Made by a program: the position numbers and the translations under genes
Notes under the pieces: generated by a model
Seen by the model: the letters and a program-made list of their open reading frames with translations, nothing else
Told to the model about the DNA's origin: nothing
Database searches by the model: none
Part shown: positions 62,201 through 64,000 of the stretch, piece after piece
Position numbering within the stretch: position 1 is the stretch's first letter
Layout of the letters: the number at the start of each line of letters is the position of its first letter
DNA from: Timema cristinae
Lineage: Eukaryota > Arthropoda > Insecta > Phasmatodea > Timematidae
Assembly: GCA_039000515.1 (NCBI GenBank)
Contig: JBCFYV010000100.1
Location: 53,877,433 to 53,941,432 of the forward strand
DNA length: 64,000 bases
Direction of reading: 5' to 3'

Positions 62201-63461
62201 TTGATCGCCTTGCACTAATCAGTTTAAAAATGTTGTGTTACATATTATTTTATAGTTTCGTCTTCCTATACCATAATCGAATTCTTGAATATGTGCATAG
62301 CCATGACTCAACTTTGACCAAAGAAGCATGATAGAGGGTTGGAATGGCGACACGAAATACCCATGTTGACTACACGATAATTTATATTAGTATGTTCAAA
62401 TGGTACAACTGTGTTAAAAATAGATTTGCGGTGAGTATTGAATCCCATACACATGACCCGATCTGTTGGGTCCAATCTGAAGAATAATGGTGGGGATAAA
62501 TCGGGCGTTACTCTCCATACGACCCAAACTGGCAGTTGGTTAAGCACGCTCGCTGTGTTAGGAAACACGCCATCATGGGTACTTCATTGTCGAAATTAAA
62601 AAAAAAAACCTCTGTATTGTCTTAGCTTTATTACCCAAAAACGCTTCGCCAATACAAGAAAGAAAATGTTGGGCTGAAAAGTTGTTACTACAGAGAAAAA
62701 AATATAGTCATATAAATATTTTTAATGACGGCTTCAAGGAAAATGATGGTAAATCGGCCCAAGTGTCCTAAACACGACTCAACTTGCAGTGTGTTGGAGA
62801 GGTGAGTCAGGAGATTGTGTGGTCACCCGAGCCAACCTCCTAATATCGGACCAATTTGCCTACACACCACCCGAACGGAAAAGTTCCTGCAGATTGAATA
62901 CAACAGCTTGAGTTGTGTGTAGGGGAGGGGAGGGGGGTGTCAGGGGGGGGGGGGGGTTAGCTGGAAGAAAAACGTTATTTTGACTATTGTAGAAAAAAAG
63001 TTACATAGGTCACGTTTCATTGACATTTTTTTTTTGGCTAGCTCGTATTACACTTTGCTAAAAAAAAATATATTGAATTATACCTAGATAAATTGTATTA
63101 TCTTACCAGGCTCATCGTGACCTTGAAGGTCACCATTATCAAGAGAATGAGGTGCACCTGATGACTCCAGATTTTCGTCCAACTCGTCCTCGGAGAACGA
63201 GAAGAGATCGTCGTAGTCAGAGTCTGGAGTCGCGGGCTCCCTTTCGTCAGACATGTCCAGAGCTGGATTACTATAACACGATGATGTGTCTAACTCCAGA
63301 AATGGTGGAGGCCTATGATGGCTCGATGCAGCCTCTAAATCCGGCACCGGATTACTATGGCCTGACGCAACTTTTAAATCCAAGGCCGGGCTACTATGGC
63401 TCGACAGAGTCTCTAAATCCAGGGCCGGATTATTATAGCCCGATGAAACTTCTACCGTCAT
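25145..63461 (-). CDS. Pld: Phospholipase D, PLD1/2 type (whole gene, 23 coding exons)
   Basis: Phosphatidylcholine-specific phospholipase D, which hydrolyses phosphatidylcholine to phosphatidic acid and choline on internal and plasma membranes. Joining the exons in order 63461..63107, 52402..52252, 51073..50869, 49264..49144, 48342..48191, 46706..46509, 45164..45085, 44202..43961, 41180..41070, 38325..38186, 36322..36143, 35640..35431, 34009..33809, 33028..32790, 31125..31007, 30825..30694, 29303..29092, 28721..28596, 28125..28017, 27729..27598, 26855..26625, 26493..26371 and 25246..25145 gives about 1290 residues. Every junction is GT-AG and phase-compatible. Domain order: acidic and repetitive N-terminus (1-120), PX (about 130-290), PH (about 300-420), HKD1 (H557, K559, D564), a long low-complexity loop (586-830), IYIENQFF (983-990), HKD2 (H1103, K1105, D1110) and C-terminus PTSLWT. 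Exon 3 lacks two bases (see that entry). The total is divisible by three only when both are restored. Confidence 0.95.
25322..25512. repeat. Dispersed repeat H
   Basis: Core cccagaccagtaatgtaaca, preceded by ttcgaggattcaagattcaa. Other copies at 34040-34420, 38530-38855 and 41225-41430. PLD intron 22. Confidence 0.7.
25518..25870 (-). mobile_element. Composite: SINE B tail joined to a SINE-like head and flank
   Basis: Group B-type tail and body (25518-25625) run without a boundary into a different head (25626-25770) and further into flank that is repeated, in the other orientation, at 39810-40110. Just upstream of PLD exon 23. Confidence 0.6.
26371..26493 (-). CDS. Pld: PLD exon 22: C-terminal region
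   Basis: Residues 1217-1257, starting [20 protein letters not shown] (the VFRCxPxD block). Contains two close cysteines in a variable stretch. Acceptor tccag, donor GTAGGC. Confidence 0.94.
26625..26855 (-). CDS. Pld: PLD exon 21: post-HKD2 region
   Basis: Residues 1140-1216: [45 protein letters not shown] and NTNIYEQ, all conserved after HKD2 in animal PLDs. Acceptor aacag, donor GTTGGT. Confidence 0.95.
27181..27318 (+). repeat. (ATT)n microsatellite
   Basis: Long run of ATT triplets with a short interrupted AT-rich centre. In PLD intron 20, just before an old SINE; it may be that element's tail or an independent expansion. Confidence 0.95.
27350..27545 (+). mobile_element. SINE group C, degraded
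   Basis: Head cactttggtggccacatggt, body to ctctaaagttaatctt; tail lost. PLD intron 20. Confidence 0.6.
27598..27729 (-). CDS. Pld: PLD exon 20: HKD2 catalytic motif
   Basis: Residues 1096-1139. [16 protein letters not shown] carries H1103, K1105 and D1110, followed by [20 protein letters not shown], the second half-site with its conserved downstream GSANINDRS block. Acceptor actag, donor GTGAGT. Confidence 0.97.
27915..27992 (+). mobile_element. LINE 3' fragment
   Basis: [19 protein letters not shown], the same C-terminal motif. PLD intron 19. Confidence 0.6.
28017..28125 (-). CDS. Pld: PLD exon 19: catalytic core
   Basis: Residues 1059-1095: [13 protein letters not shown], then [26 protein letters not shown] is a family signature. 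Acceptor attcag, donor GTAAGT. Confidence 0.95.
28228..28350 (+). mobile_element. SINE group C, 3' half
   Basis: Body cacaaatgcgggtacacttt and tail agcccaaacagatagtagga. PLD intron 18. Confidence 0.6.
28596..28721 (-). CDS. Pld: PLD exon 18: catalytic core
   Basis: Residues 1017-1059: [18 protein letters not shown], then [15 protein letters not shown]. The PLLPGFEG motif is conserved. Acceptor acgcag, donor GTATTG. Confidence 0.95.
28780..29046 (+). mobile_element. LINE reverse-transcriptase N-terminal fragment
   Basis: Ends [15 protein letters not shown], the first conserved block of non-LTR reverse transcriptases. It stops about 45 bases before the PLD exon 17 boundary (intron 17). Confidence 0.65.
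29092..29303 (-). CDS. Pld: PLD exon 17: IYIENQFF motif
   Basis: Residues 947-1017. [11 protein letters not shown], then [13 protein letters not shown] and [12 protein letters not shown] (IYIENQFF, 983-990), a signature of eukaryotic PLD near the second active-site half. Acceptor ttgcag, donor GTAAGA. Reverse-transcriptase fragments lie on both sides of this exon. Confidence 0.96.
29440..30632 (+). mobile_element. Decayed LINE reverse transcriptase
   Basis: Reading across frames: [20 protein letters not shown] and [16 protein letters not shown] (fingers and palm), [11 protein letters not shown] at about 29810-29840 (the catalytic FADD is here FADE), [13 protein letters not shown], then [12 protein letters not shown] near the end. 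Many stops and frameshifts. PLD intron 16, antisense to the gene. Confidence 0.85.
30694..30825 (-). CDS. Pld: PLD exon 16: catalytic core
   Basis: Residues 903-946. [20 protein letters not shown] is the conserved YPxLLPKS region; the remainder links to the next motif. I took the acceptor gttccag at 30826 rather than the longer upstream open reading, because only this one joins exon 15 in phase 0. Donor GTTAAC. Confidence 0.92.
31007..31125 (-). CDS. Pld: PLD exon 15: catalytic core
   Basis: Residues 863-902: [18 protein letters not shown], then [19 protein letters not shown]. The PRMPWHD and [13 protein letters not shown] motifs are near-invariant in PLD1/2. Acceptor ttccag, donor GTAACC. 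Confidence 0.96.
31255..31490 (+). repeat. Polypurine GA tract
   Basis: About 235 bases almost entirely G and A, with GAGGAAGAG-type repeats and some mirror symmetry. In PLD intron 14. A tract of this kind can form triplex DNA, and on the transcribed strand would give a polypyrimidine-rich intron RNA. The translations of this region are low-complexity artefacts. Confidence 0.9.
31910..32222 (+). mobile_element. SINE group B, full length
   Basis: Head ggtgacctgtcggtataggg, B box ggttcaatcct, body, tail gacgcggtgctaa and (TAA)n to 32222. In PLD intron 14. No convincing flanking duplication. Confidence 0.85.
32790..33028 (-). CDS. Pld: PLD exon 14: loop end, re-entry to catalytic core
   Basis: Residues 783-863. 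Gln/Glu/Gly-rich loop, then [20 protein letters not shown] and [12 protein letters not shown], where the second catalytic half resumes (LGKDYTNFI is diagnostic). The acceptor is a tandem NAGNAG (ctcagcag). Both AGs keep the frame and differ by one residue; I used the first, at 33030-33029. An open reading continues upstream of the acceptor but is intronic and ends in a stop. Donor GTACCT. Confidence 0.9.
33153..33440. repeat. Dispersed repeat I (hAT-like ends)
   Basis: Starts actagagatgggtcaaat and contains tgacaaatactatttcgttt. The other copy at 53655-54037 carries the inverse end cccatctctagt. PLD intron 13. Confidence 0.55.
33809..34009 (-). CDS. Pld: PLD exon 13: central loop, acidic
   Basis: Residues 716-783. 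[19 protein letters not shown] followed by a charged helix-like stretch ([17 protein letters not shown]), then a Ser/Pro-rich tail. Loop insert with no assigned function. Acceptor gttcag, donor GTGAGT; phase 2 at the end. Confidence 0.85.
34040..34420. repeat. Dispersed repeat H
   Basis: Core cccagaccagtaatctaaca, longest copy. PLD intron 12. Confidence 0.7.
34430..34560. repeat. Repeat J, one arm
   Basis: Matches the right arm of the hairpin at 23960-24085, including accctgaaattt and gttttagttgtgaactttga. PLD intron 12. Confidence 0.5.
34819..35030. repeat. Diverged copy of the IR1 foldback family
   Basis: Opens with ttggaagtaggtatgggaaa and closes with the inverse (ctatccacttttcctata near 34993-35010), with a shortened, diverged interior. 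It is followed by caattacctca, the same flank seen after IR1 (42360) and at 42907. In PLD intron 12. Confidence 0.65.
35431..35640 (-). CDS. Pld: PLD exon 12: central loop
   Basis: Residues 646-716, beginning [18 protein letters not shown] and ending [13 protein letters not shown]. No recognised domain; charged and probably flexible. It belongs to the variable loop between the two catalytic halves, which is long in PLD1-type enzymes. Supported by correct splice sites (ttccag, GTACGG) and phase with both neighbours. Confidence 0.85.
36143..36322 (-). CDS. Pld: PLD exon 11: LTDIGS and central loop start
   Basis: Residues 586-646. Starts RLTDIGSG, the conserved end of the first catalytic half, then becomes low-complexity (Ser, Leu, Pro, Thr) loop sequence. 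I set the donor as GTAAGT at 36142 because it leaves GT, which exon 12 completes to GTG (Val). Acceptor tttcag. Confidence 0.88.
36408..36834 (-). mobile_element. SINE group A interrupted by a SINE B insertion
   Basis: Group A tail at 36408-36486 and body plus head at 36656-36834, split by a group B element. attgggaaagtt occurs on both sides of the insert (36475-36486 and 36656-36667). In PLD intron 10, 86 bases upstream of exon 11's acceptor. Confidence 0.9.
36487..36655 (-). mobile_element. SINE group B, 5'-truncated, nested in SINE A
   Basis: (ATT)n, then tail tagcaccgcgtctt, then group B body to cacattcacaagat, where it is truncated. A 12-base target duplication in the host SINE proves insertion after the group A copy. 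Confidence 0.9.
37905..38130 (-). mobile_element. SINE group C, degraded
   Basis: Tail cactgcgtctcatagcctgt, body with aaaccatttaggaaaaatcc, B box region gattcaagacttgatc. It ends about 55 bases before PLD exon 10's donor side. Confidence 0.6.
38186..38325 (-). CDS. Pld: PLD exon 10: HKD1 catalytic motif
   Basis: Residues 540-586. Carries [10 protein letters not shown] with H557, K559 and D564 in the HxKxxxxD spacing, then [19 protein letters not shown]. This half-site works with HKD2, one histidine acting as nucleophile and the other as acid/base, as known for the PLD superfamily. Acceptor gatag, donor GTGGGT. Confidence 0.96.
38530..38855. repeat. Dispersed repeat H
   Basis: Core cccagaccagtaatttaaca. 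PLD intron 9, just upstream of the TIR element. Confidence 0.7.
39190..39270 (-). mobile_element. tRNA-like element, diverged
   Basis: Shares the attgg...ccaatgctctta pattern with 44255-44345 but has lost a clear B box. Confidence 0.4.
39404..40808. mobile_element. 1.4-kb TIR DNA element that split an older repeat
   Basis: Ends cagggctattatgac (39404-39418) and gtcataatagccatg (40794-40808) are inverted copies, and subterminal ttatgaccac/ccactttgtg words recur inside both ends. The flanks 39318-39403 and 40809-40990 are the two halves of a repeat that is uninterrupted at 47378-47686, so this is an insertion. Short cag on both sides may be the target duplication. No transposase. Contains a SINE-related composite at 39810-40110. 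In PLD intron 9. Confidence 0.7.
39810..40110 (+). repeat. Second copy of the 25.6-kb composite repeat
   Basis: Shares ttgaccaagacattagtctc and neighbouring sequence with 25626-25870 in reverse. Lies inside the 1.4-kb TIR element. Confidence 0.65.
41070..41180 (-). CDS. Pld: PLD exon 9: catalytic core before HKD1
   Basis: Residues 503-539: [20 protein letters not shown], then [15 protein letters not shown], a highly conserved segment. Phase 0 at both ends. Acceptor tttcag, donor GTGAGC. Confidence 0.95.
41225..41430. repeat. Dispersed repeat H
   Basis: Core cccagatcagtaatttaaca, ending in a (TA)n run. PLD intron 8, 45 bases from exon 9. Confidence 0.68.
41440..41635 (+). mobile_element. LINE 3' end with short-repeat tail
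   Basis: Reads [17 protein letters not shown] C-terminus and ends in gttgttgttgatgatgatga, a simple-repeat tail. PLD intron 8, about 150 bases from IR1. Confidence 0.6.
41789..42357. repeat. Long palindrome IR1, arms of about 284 bp
   Basis: The left arm (41789-42071) is the reverse complement of the right arm (42076-42357) with a 4-base centre. By eye I count only a few mismatches and one indel, about 99 percent identity. The outer ends read attgtatttggaagaagg. Lies in PLD intron 8. It would extrude as a cruciform or, when transcribed, fold into a long hairpin. Diverged copies of the arm sequence occur near 34.82-35.03 kb and 23.74-23.79 kb, so it is a mobile or once-mobile foldback family. 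Confidence 0.9.
42369..42868. repeat. Long palindrome IR2, 197-bp arms, 106-bp loop
   Basis: Left arm 42369-42565 and right arm 42672-42868 are reverse complements without gaps, and every stretch I checked is identical. The spacer 42566-42671 is unique sequence. Starts 11 bases after IR1, in the same intron. The arms read through the same peptide on opposite strands but show no coding features. Confidence 0.9.
42900..42960. repeat. Repeat flank shared with IR1 family copies
   Basis: caattacctcagaaagcgaa with aagaggttttcctt, closely matching 35016-35050 after the diverged copy. It marks the outer part of the foldback family beyond IR2. Confidence 0.4.
42985..43168 (+). mobile_element. LINE 3' fragment
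   Basis: [20 protein letters not shown] in frame. PLD intron 8, just beyond IR2. Confidence 0.68.
43236..43300 (+). mobile_element. tRNA-like SINE head, Glu/Asp-like type, diverged
   Basis: catggtctagtggtcaaagt, then cctggctac and accgggtttgg. Same type as 62105-62205. Confidence 0.5.
43460..43640 (-). mobile_element. SINE group C, degraded
   Basis: Body gtactaattacactaattta, gaatttagaggaagtgtacc; head remnant to gctcttagaccg. PLD intron 8. Confidence 0.55.
43961..44202 (-). CDS. Pld: PLD exon 8: start of catalytic core
   Basis: Residues 422-502. Begins [17 protein letters not shown] and contains [17 protein letters not shown], a conserved motif at the entry to the catalytic fold, then [12 protein letters not shown]. 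Acceptor ccccag, donor GTGAGT. Intron 8 downstream holds the twin palindromes. Confidence 0.95.
44255..44345 (-). mobile_element. tRNA-like element
   Basis: On the minus strand: gcgggtagctcaagggtaga, attggcatgctaaaccaa and ggttcaatccccc resemble D, anticodon and T arms, but the acceptor arm does not close. Treated as a tRNA-derived repeat; related sequence at 39190-39260. Confidence 0.5.
44493..44745 (-). mobile_element. SINE group C
   Basis: Tail tagcaacatcttttactacc, body gaaaccatttaggggaaacc, head gtagcaccttaaatcatgtg. PLD intron 7. Confidence 0.7.
45085..45164 (-). CDS. Pld: PLD exon 7: PH domain end
   Basis: Residues 395-422: [19 protein letters not shown] and IKDVATGS, the last strand and helix of the PH domain with the basic patch RRKRK. 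Acceptor ttccag, donor GTACGT. Confidence 0.93.
45940..46195 (+). mobile_element. LINE 3' fragment
   Basis: [18 protein letters not shown] and a stop after KLHLPEQ, the terminal part of a LINE ORF. Ends in gatgatgatgacgacc. PLD intron 6. Confidence 0.72.
46509..46706 (-). CDS. Pld: PLD exon 6: PH domain
   Basis: Residues 329-395. [19 protein letters not shown] followed by [14 protein letters not shown] is a PH-domain core. In this family the PH domain binds phosphoinositides and anchors the enzyme at membranes. Acceptor tcaccag, donor GTCAGT; phase 2 at both ends. Confidence 0.94.
47378..47686 (-). repeat. Dispersed repeat E
   Basis: Uninterrupted copy; end gtttgaacccacatagatcg. It serves as the reference showing that 39404-40808 is an insertion. 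PLD intron 5. Confidence 0.72.
47704..47964 (-). mobile_element. SINE group A, full length, with target duplication
   Basis: Flanked by gttttcatagcgaa (47687-47700) and gttttcatagtgaa (47965-47978), 13 of 14 matching. (ATT)n tail. Inserted next to an older dispersed repeat in PLD intron 5. Confidence 0.9.
48191..48342 (-). CDS. Pld: PLD exon 5: PX-PH linker
   Basis: Residues 279-329: [20 protein letters not shown], then an MVQKKSGS segment and a Cys-containing stretch (AGCNLCGLW). The LGxKGxEG and KKSG elements are typical of the PX-to-PH transition in PLD1. Acceptor ccttag, donor GTACTA (weak but GT). Confidence 0.93.
48400..48640 (-). mobile_element. SINE group C
   Basis: Tail accacatcttactgcctttt, body, B box gattcgaatccc, head gccttagaccatgtg. 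Its tail starts 60 bases upstream of the PLD exon 5 acceptor. Confidence 0.68.
48765..49017 (+). mobile_element. SINE group C
   Basis: Head cacccgctttggaggccgcg, B box ggttcgaatctc, body, tail gtagtaagatgcggtgctaa. PLD intron 4. Confidence 0.75.
49144..49264 (-). CDS. Pld: PLD exon 4: PX domain end
   Basis: Residues 238-278. [18 protein letters not shown] and [20 protein letters not shown] match the C-terminal helices of the PLD PX domain. Acceptor ttctcag, donor GTGAGT. The frame is intact. Confidence 0.94.
49357..50006. mobile_element. Non-autonomous hAT element
   Basis: Left end cagcggttcctaacctgg and right end ggtttgggaaccattg are hAT-type inverted repeats. Flanking 8-mers gtttagat (49349-49356) and gtctggat (50007-50014) match at 6 of 8, an aged hAT-length target duplication. 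Contains a C-rich tract near 49600-49640. No transposase. In PLD intron 3. Confidence 0.75.
50156..50392 (+). mobile_element. SINE group C
   Basis: Head cttcagtggccgcatggtct, body, tail gggtactaaaacgtggctct. PLD intron 3. Confidence 0.68.
50869..51073 (-). CDS. Pld: PLD exon 3: PX domain, with two frame breaks
   Basis: Residues about 169-238. The exon is 205 bases, but 207 are needed to join exons 2 and 4 in frame. It starts [12 protein letters not shown] in one frame, continues [16 protein letters not shown] to [12 protein letters not shown] in a second, and finishes [10 protein letters not shown] in a third, which runs straight into FPNKPD of exon 4. The first break is a missing base at about 51040/51041, just before the TGG of the WTIKKRY segment. 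The second lies within about 50901-50930, probably in the CCCC or GGGG run at 50901-50910. All three segments are clear PX sequence, so this is a real exon. The cause is either uncorrected sequence errors or true inactivating deletions. Acceptor gggcag, donor GTAATT. Confidence 0.88.
51872..52105 (-). mobile_element. SINE group C
   Basis: Tail tagcaccacatcttactt, B box gattcgagcctc, head gtctactgcgagagtagtcg. PLD intron 2. Confidence 0.72.
52252..52402 (-). CDS. Pld: PLD exon 2: linker into PX domain
   Basis: Residues 119-168, entering in phase 1 and leaving in phase 2. The translation contains [30 protein letters not shown] and [10 protein letters not shown], the beginning of the PX domain as in other animal PLDs. 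Acceptor ttgcag, donor GTGAGT. Intron 1 upstream, 10.7 kb, is the longest in the gene. Confidence 0.93.
52468..52706 (-). mobile_element. SINE group B, 5'-truncated, with target duplication
   Basis: gtattttaaaa at 52457-52467 and 52707-52717 is a perfect 11-base duplication. Lacks the first part of the head. 55 bases upstream of the PLD exon 2 acceptor, in intron 1. Confidence 0.9.
53430..53640 (-). mobile_element. SINE group C, degraded
   Basis: Body gtactaattatgccaaagtg and ggaaaaccatttaggtaaaa, B box gattcgaaccc. PLD intron 1. Confidence 0.6.
53655..54037. repeat. Dispersed repeat I
   Basis: Contains cactgacaaaatactgtttt and ends gaatcccatctctagt. PLD intron 1. Confidence 0.55.
54487..54690 (-). 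mobile_element. SINE group C, internally deleted
   Basis: Tail tagcaagtcttatta, body to aaaaccatttcg, then straight to ccccgtcatcggcagtctag of the head. The B box is missing. Confidence 0.65.
54700..56303. other. PLD intron 1, AT-rich section
   Basis: Only scattered repeat G pieces (54948-54990, 55660-55720) and a tRNA-like phrase (aaggttcaaatccctgt, about 55991). No exon seen. Confidence 0.45.
56304..56693. mobile_element. Second copy of the palindromic MITE
   Basis: Begins aaggtgggag and ends with a diverged inverse (ctctacctt). Both arms contain taagtgtttttgcag. The interior shares cccttgac and caactgttgatatca-type sequence with the 60.1-kb copy. Uninterrupted. In PLD intron 1. Confidence 0.7.
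56930..57170 (-). mobile_element. SINE group C, degraded
   Basis: Tail tagcaatgtatcttactttg, body gaatttaaaggaagtttacc, head remnants. PLD intron 1. Confidence 0.6.
57765..57990 (-). mobile_element. SINE group C, degraded
   Basis: Body tactaattacgataatgaat and aaaaaccactcttagtaaac; the tail half is weak. PLD intron 1. Confidence 0.55.
58967..59222 (-). mobile_element. SINE group A, full length, with target duplication
   Basis: Flanked by ccatacaaattata at 58953-58966 and 59223-59236, a perfect 14-base duplication. In PLD intron 1. Confidence 0.92.
59240..59705. mobile_element. Helitron-like non-autonomous remnant
   Basis: Begins near actactataaaaccactggc and ends with a GC hairpin (gggggtttgagtgcg/aagccccc) followed by aacgagcaaagcaagtt. 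A 3' hairpin close to the end is the Helitron pattern, but I cannot show the CTRR terminus. A 5' fragment of the same kind is at 5447-5500. PLD intron 1, directly after a SINE A. Confidence 0.5.
60114..60674. mobile_element. Palindromic MITE with TA ends, interrupted by a SINE
   Basis: Starts taaggtgcggc (60114) and ends with its reverse complement gccgcacctta (60674). The arms stay complementary for about 180 bases at roughly 80 percent. The tip of the palindrome is interrupted by a 5'-truncated SINE at 60304-60486 with its own 9-base target duplication. TA at both ends suggests Tc1/mariner-like insertion. No coding capacity. In PLD intron 1. Confidence 0.75.
60304..60486 (-). mobile_element. 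SINE group B, 5'-truncated, in the palindromic MITE
   Basis: ttttattca at 60295-60303 and 60487-60495 flanks it. Inserted at the tip of the palindrome at 60114-60674. Confidence 0.85.
60766..60845 (-). mobile_element. tRNA-like element, diverged
   Basis: ccaggaatcggaacc (B box-like) and gctaagctaagg; no closed cloverleaf. Confidence 0.35.
61008..61235 (-). mobile_element. SINE group C
   Basis: Tail ggcaccgtgtcttactaccc, body ggaaaaccattttggaaaaa, B box gattttaacctcgacc. Preceded by a poly-C run at 60967-60985. Confidence 0.68.
61715..61925 (-). mobile_element. SINE group C, degraded
   Basis: Body gggaaaccatttagaaagag, B box ggttcgaacctcg. Tail diverged. Confidence 0.55.
62105..62205 (-). 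mobile_element. tRNA-like SINE head, Glu/Asp-like type
   Basis: On the minus strand: tggtgtagtggtcag (A box) and gggttcgattcccgg (B box). The 5' and 3' acceptor arms do not pair, so this is not a tRNA gene. Probably a SINE head of a fourth type, with a sibling at 43236-43300. Confidence 0.6.
62210..63083. other. PLD intron 1, near exon 1
   Basis: Contains a G run (62946-62956) and a CpG-containing stretch at 62760-62900. No exon recognised. Confidence 0.45.
63107..63461 (-). CDS. Pld: PLD exon 1: N-terminus
   Basis: Encodes residues 1-118 and ends in phase 1 before a GTAAGA donor. I chose the ATG at 63461 because the two codons just before it are stops (TAA TAG), so no longer reading is possible in this exon. 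A second Met at residue 70 (MSDEREP) is a plausible alternative start. Residues 5-70 hold about five degenerate copies of a 13-14 residue repeat with core S-S-x-x-S/N-N-P-A-L-D-L. Residues 70-118 are acidic ([15 protein letters not shown]). The N-terminus before the PX domain is poorly conserved in this family. The bases before the ATG (ttgttaatag) could also be a splice acceptor, so an upstream non-coding exon cannot be excluded. Confidence 0.8.
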
Positions 63462-64000
63462 CTATTAACAAAGTGATGTACCGGAGTTAACACATATACC
63501 TGGAAACTTAATTTCTATGGTGGGTCACAAACCAGTGGGCAGTTATACACCTCTCTTGAAGTTTCTAGTCGGGATTTAAGCAACACATACCCTTAAATGA
63601 AGTAATAAATAGTGTTATTTGTCAAAAGATTAATACTATCTTAAAATGACCTAAGAAATACACCGTCACTAACACTTGGCAAGGACCCCAATTAAATTCC
63701 GTCCAGAATCAACGTCAATCACAAACATCAAACTCGGTTATTAAACCTTACCTGCCTATCAAAATAACCAAGCCACGCAGAAAATAACTAACGTTAACTT
63801 AACCATGTTTTACCAAATATTACCATAAATCTTAAATATCTTTTGATCAACTTTAATAAAATCAACTAAATTGAGTTTCATCAAAAGTAGATTTAATTTT
63901 TAAAAAATCCAAATATTTTGTTGTTTGCTTGAGCAAGCTTAATCAAGGCTAACTGATGATAAATATACCTAATCTTAACTTAGTCTTAGTAGTGAGCTCT
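63462..64000 (-). promoter_or_regulatory. 5' flank of PLD
   Basis: Upstream of the first PLD coding exon to the window edge. I see no TATA box at a convincing spacing, no CpG island and no repeat copy. Either the promoter is here or a non-coding first exon lies outside the window. Confidence 0.3.

Noticed and set aside
62105..62205. Functional tRNA-Glu or tRNA-Asp gene
   Set aside because: The B box is perfect but the acceptor stem does not pair and the anticodon arm is broken.
63152..63490. Plus-strand open reading of 112 residues
   Set aside because: It is the antisense shadow of PLD exon 1.

Overview
The window is eukaryotic and almost certainly from an arthropod, most likely an insect (inferred from the protein sequence and the repeat types; no species assignment is possible). 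It is AT-rich, with many introns and very many repeats. One gene dominates: a complete 23-exon phospholipase D of the PLD1/PLD2 type (PX + PH + two HKD motifs) on the minus strand, with coding exons from 63461 down to 25145. I built the exon chain by hand from splice sites and reading phase. Every junction keeps the frame, and the protein is about 1290 residues ending in the family-typical C-terminus PTSLWT. The one blemish is exon 3 (PX domain), where two single-base deletions break the frame.

Layout. 1-10.1 kb: no recognised gene; tRNA-derived SINEs, several nested inside others, plus low-complexity DNA and a CpG-rich patch near 2.4-2.8 kb. 10.1-10.6 kb: the first coding exon of an unidentified minus-strand gene (ATG at 10459, donor at 10119), with a compact promoter carrying two perfect TGACGTCA sites and an inverted CCAAT box; the rest of that gene is not recognisable here and may lie beyond the left edge. 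10.6-25 kb: repeat-rich intergenic DNA with a decayed pogo/Tigger transposase containing a 33-bp tandem array, a 25-bp minisatellite, a 221-bp MITE and a piggyBac-like TTAA MITE. 25.1-63.5 kb: the PLD gene. Its introns hold seven kinds of repeat: SINEs, LINE fragments (all on the plus strand, antisense to PLD), a hAT element, a 1.4-kb TIR element, palindromic elements, a Helitron-like remnant and simple repeats. 63.5-64 kb: the 5' flank of PLD.

The most distinctive non-coding structure is in PLD intron 8: two long, nearly perfect palindromes side by side (41789-42357 and 42369-42868). Transcription through them would give long hairpins. Three tRNA-headed SINE groups with different heads share one 3' tail that contains a small perfect hairpin, and many copies carry clear target-site duplications. 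I see no operon, CRISPR array, functional tRNA gene or viral gene. I do not claim a new biological system; the palindrome cluster and the shared-tail SINE set are what I would look at first.
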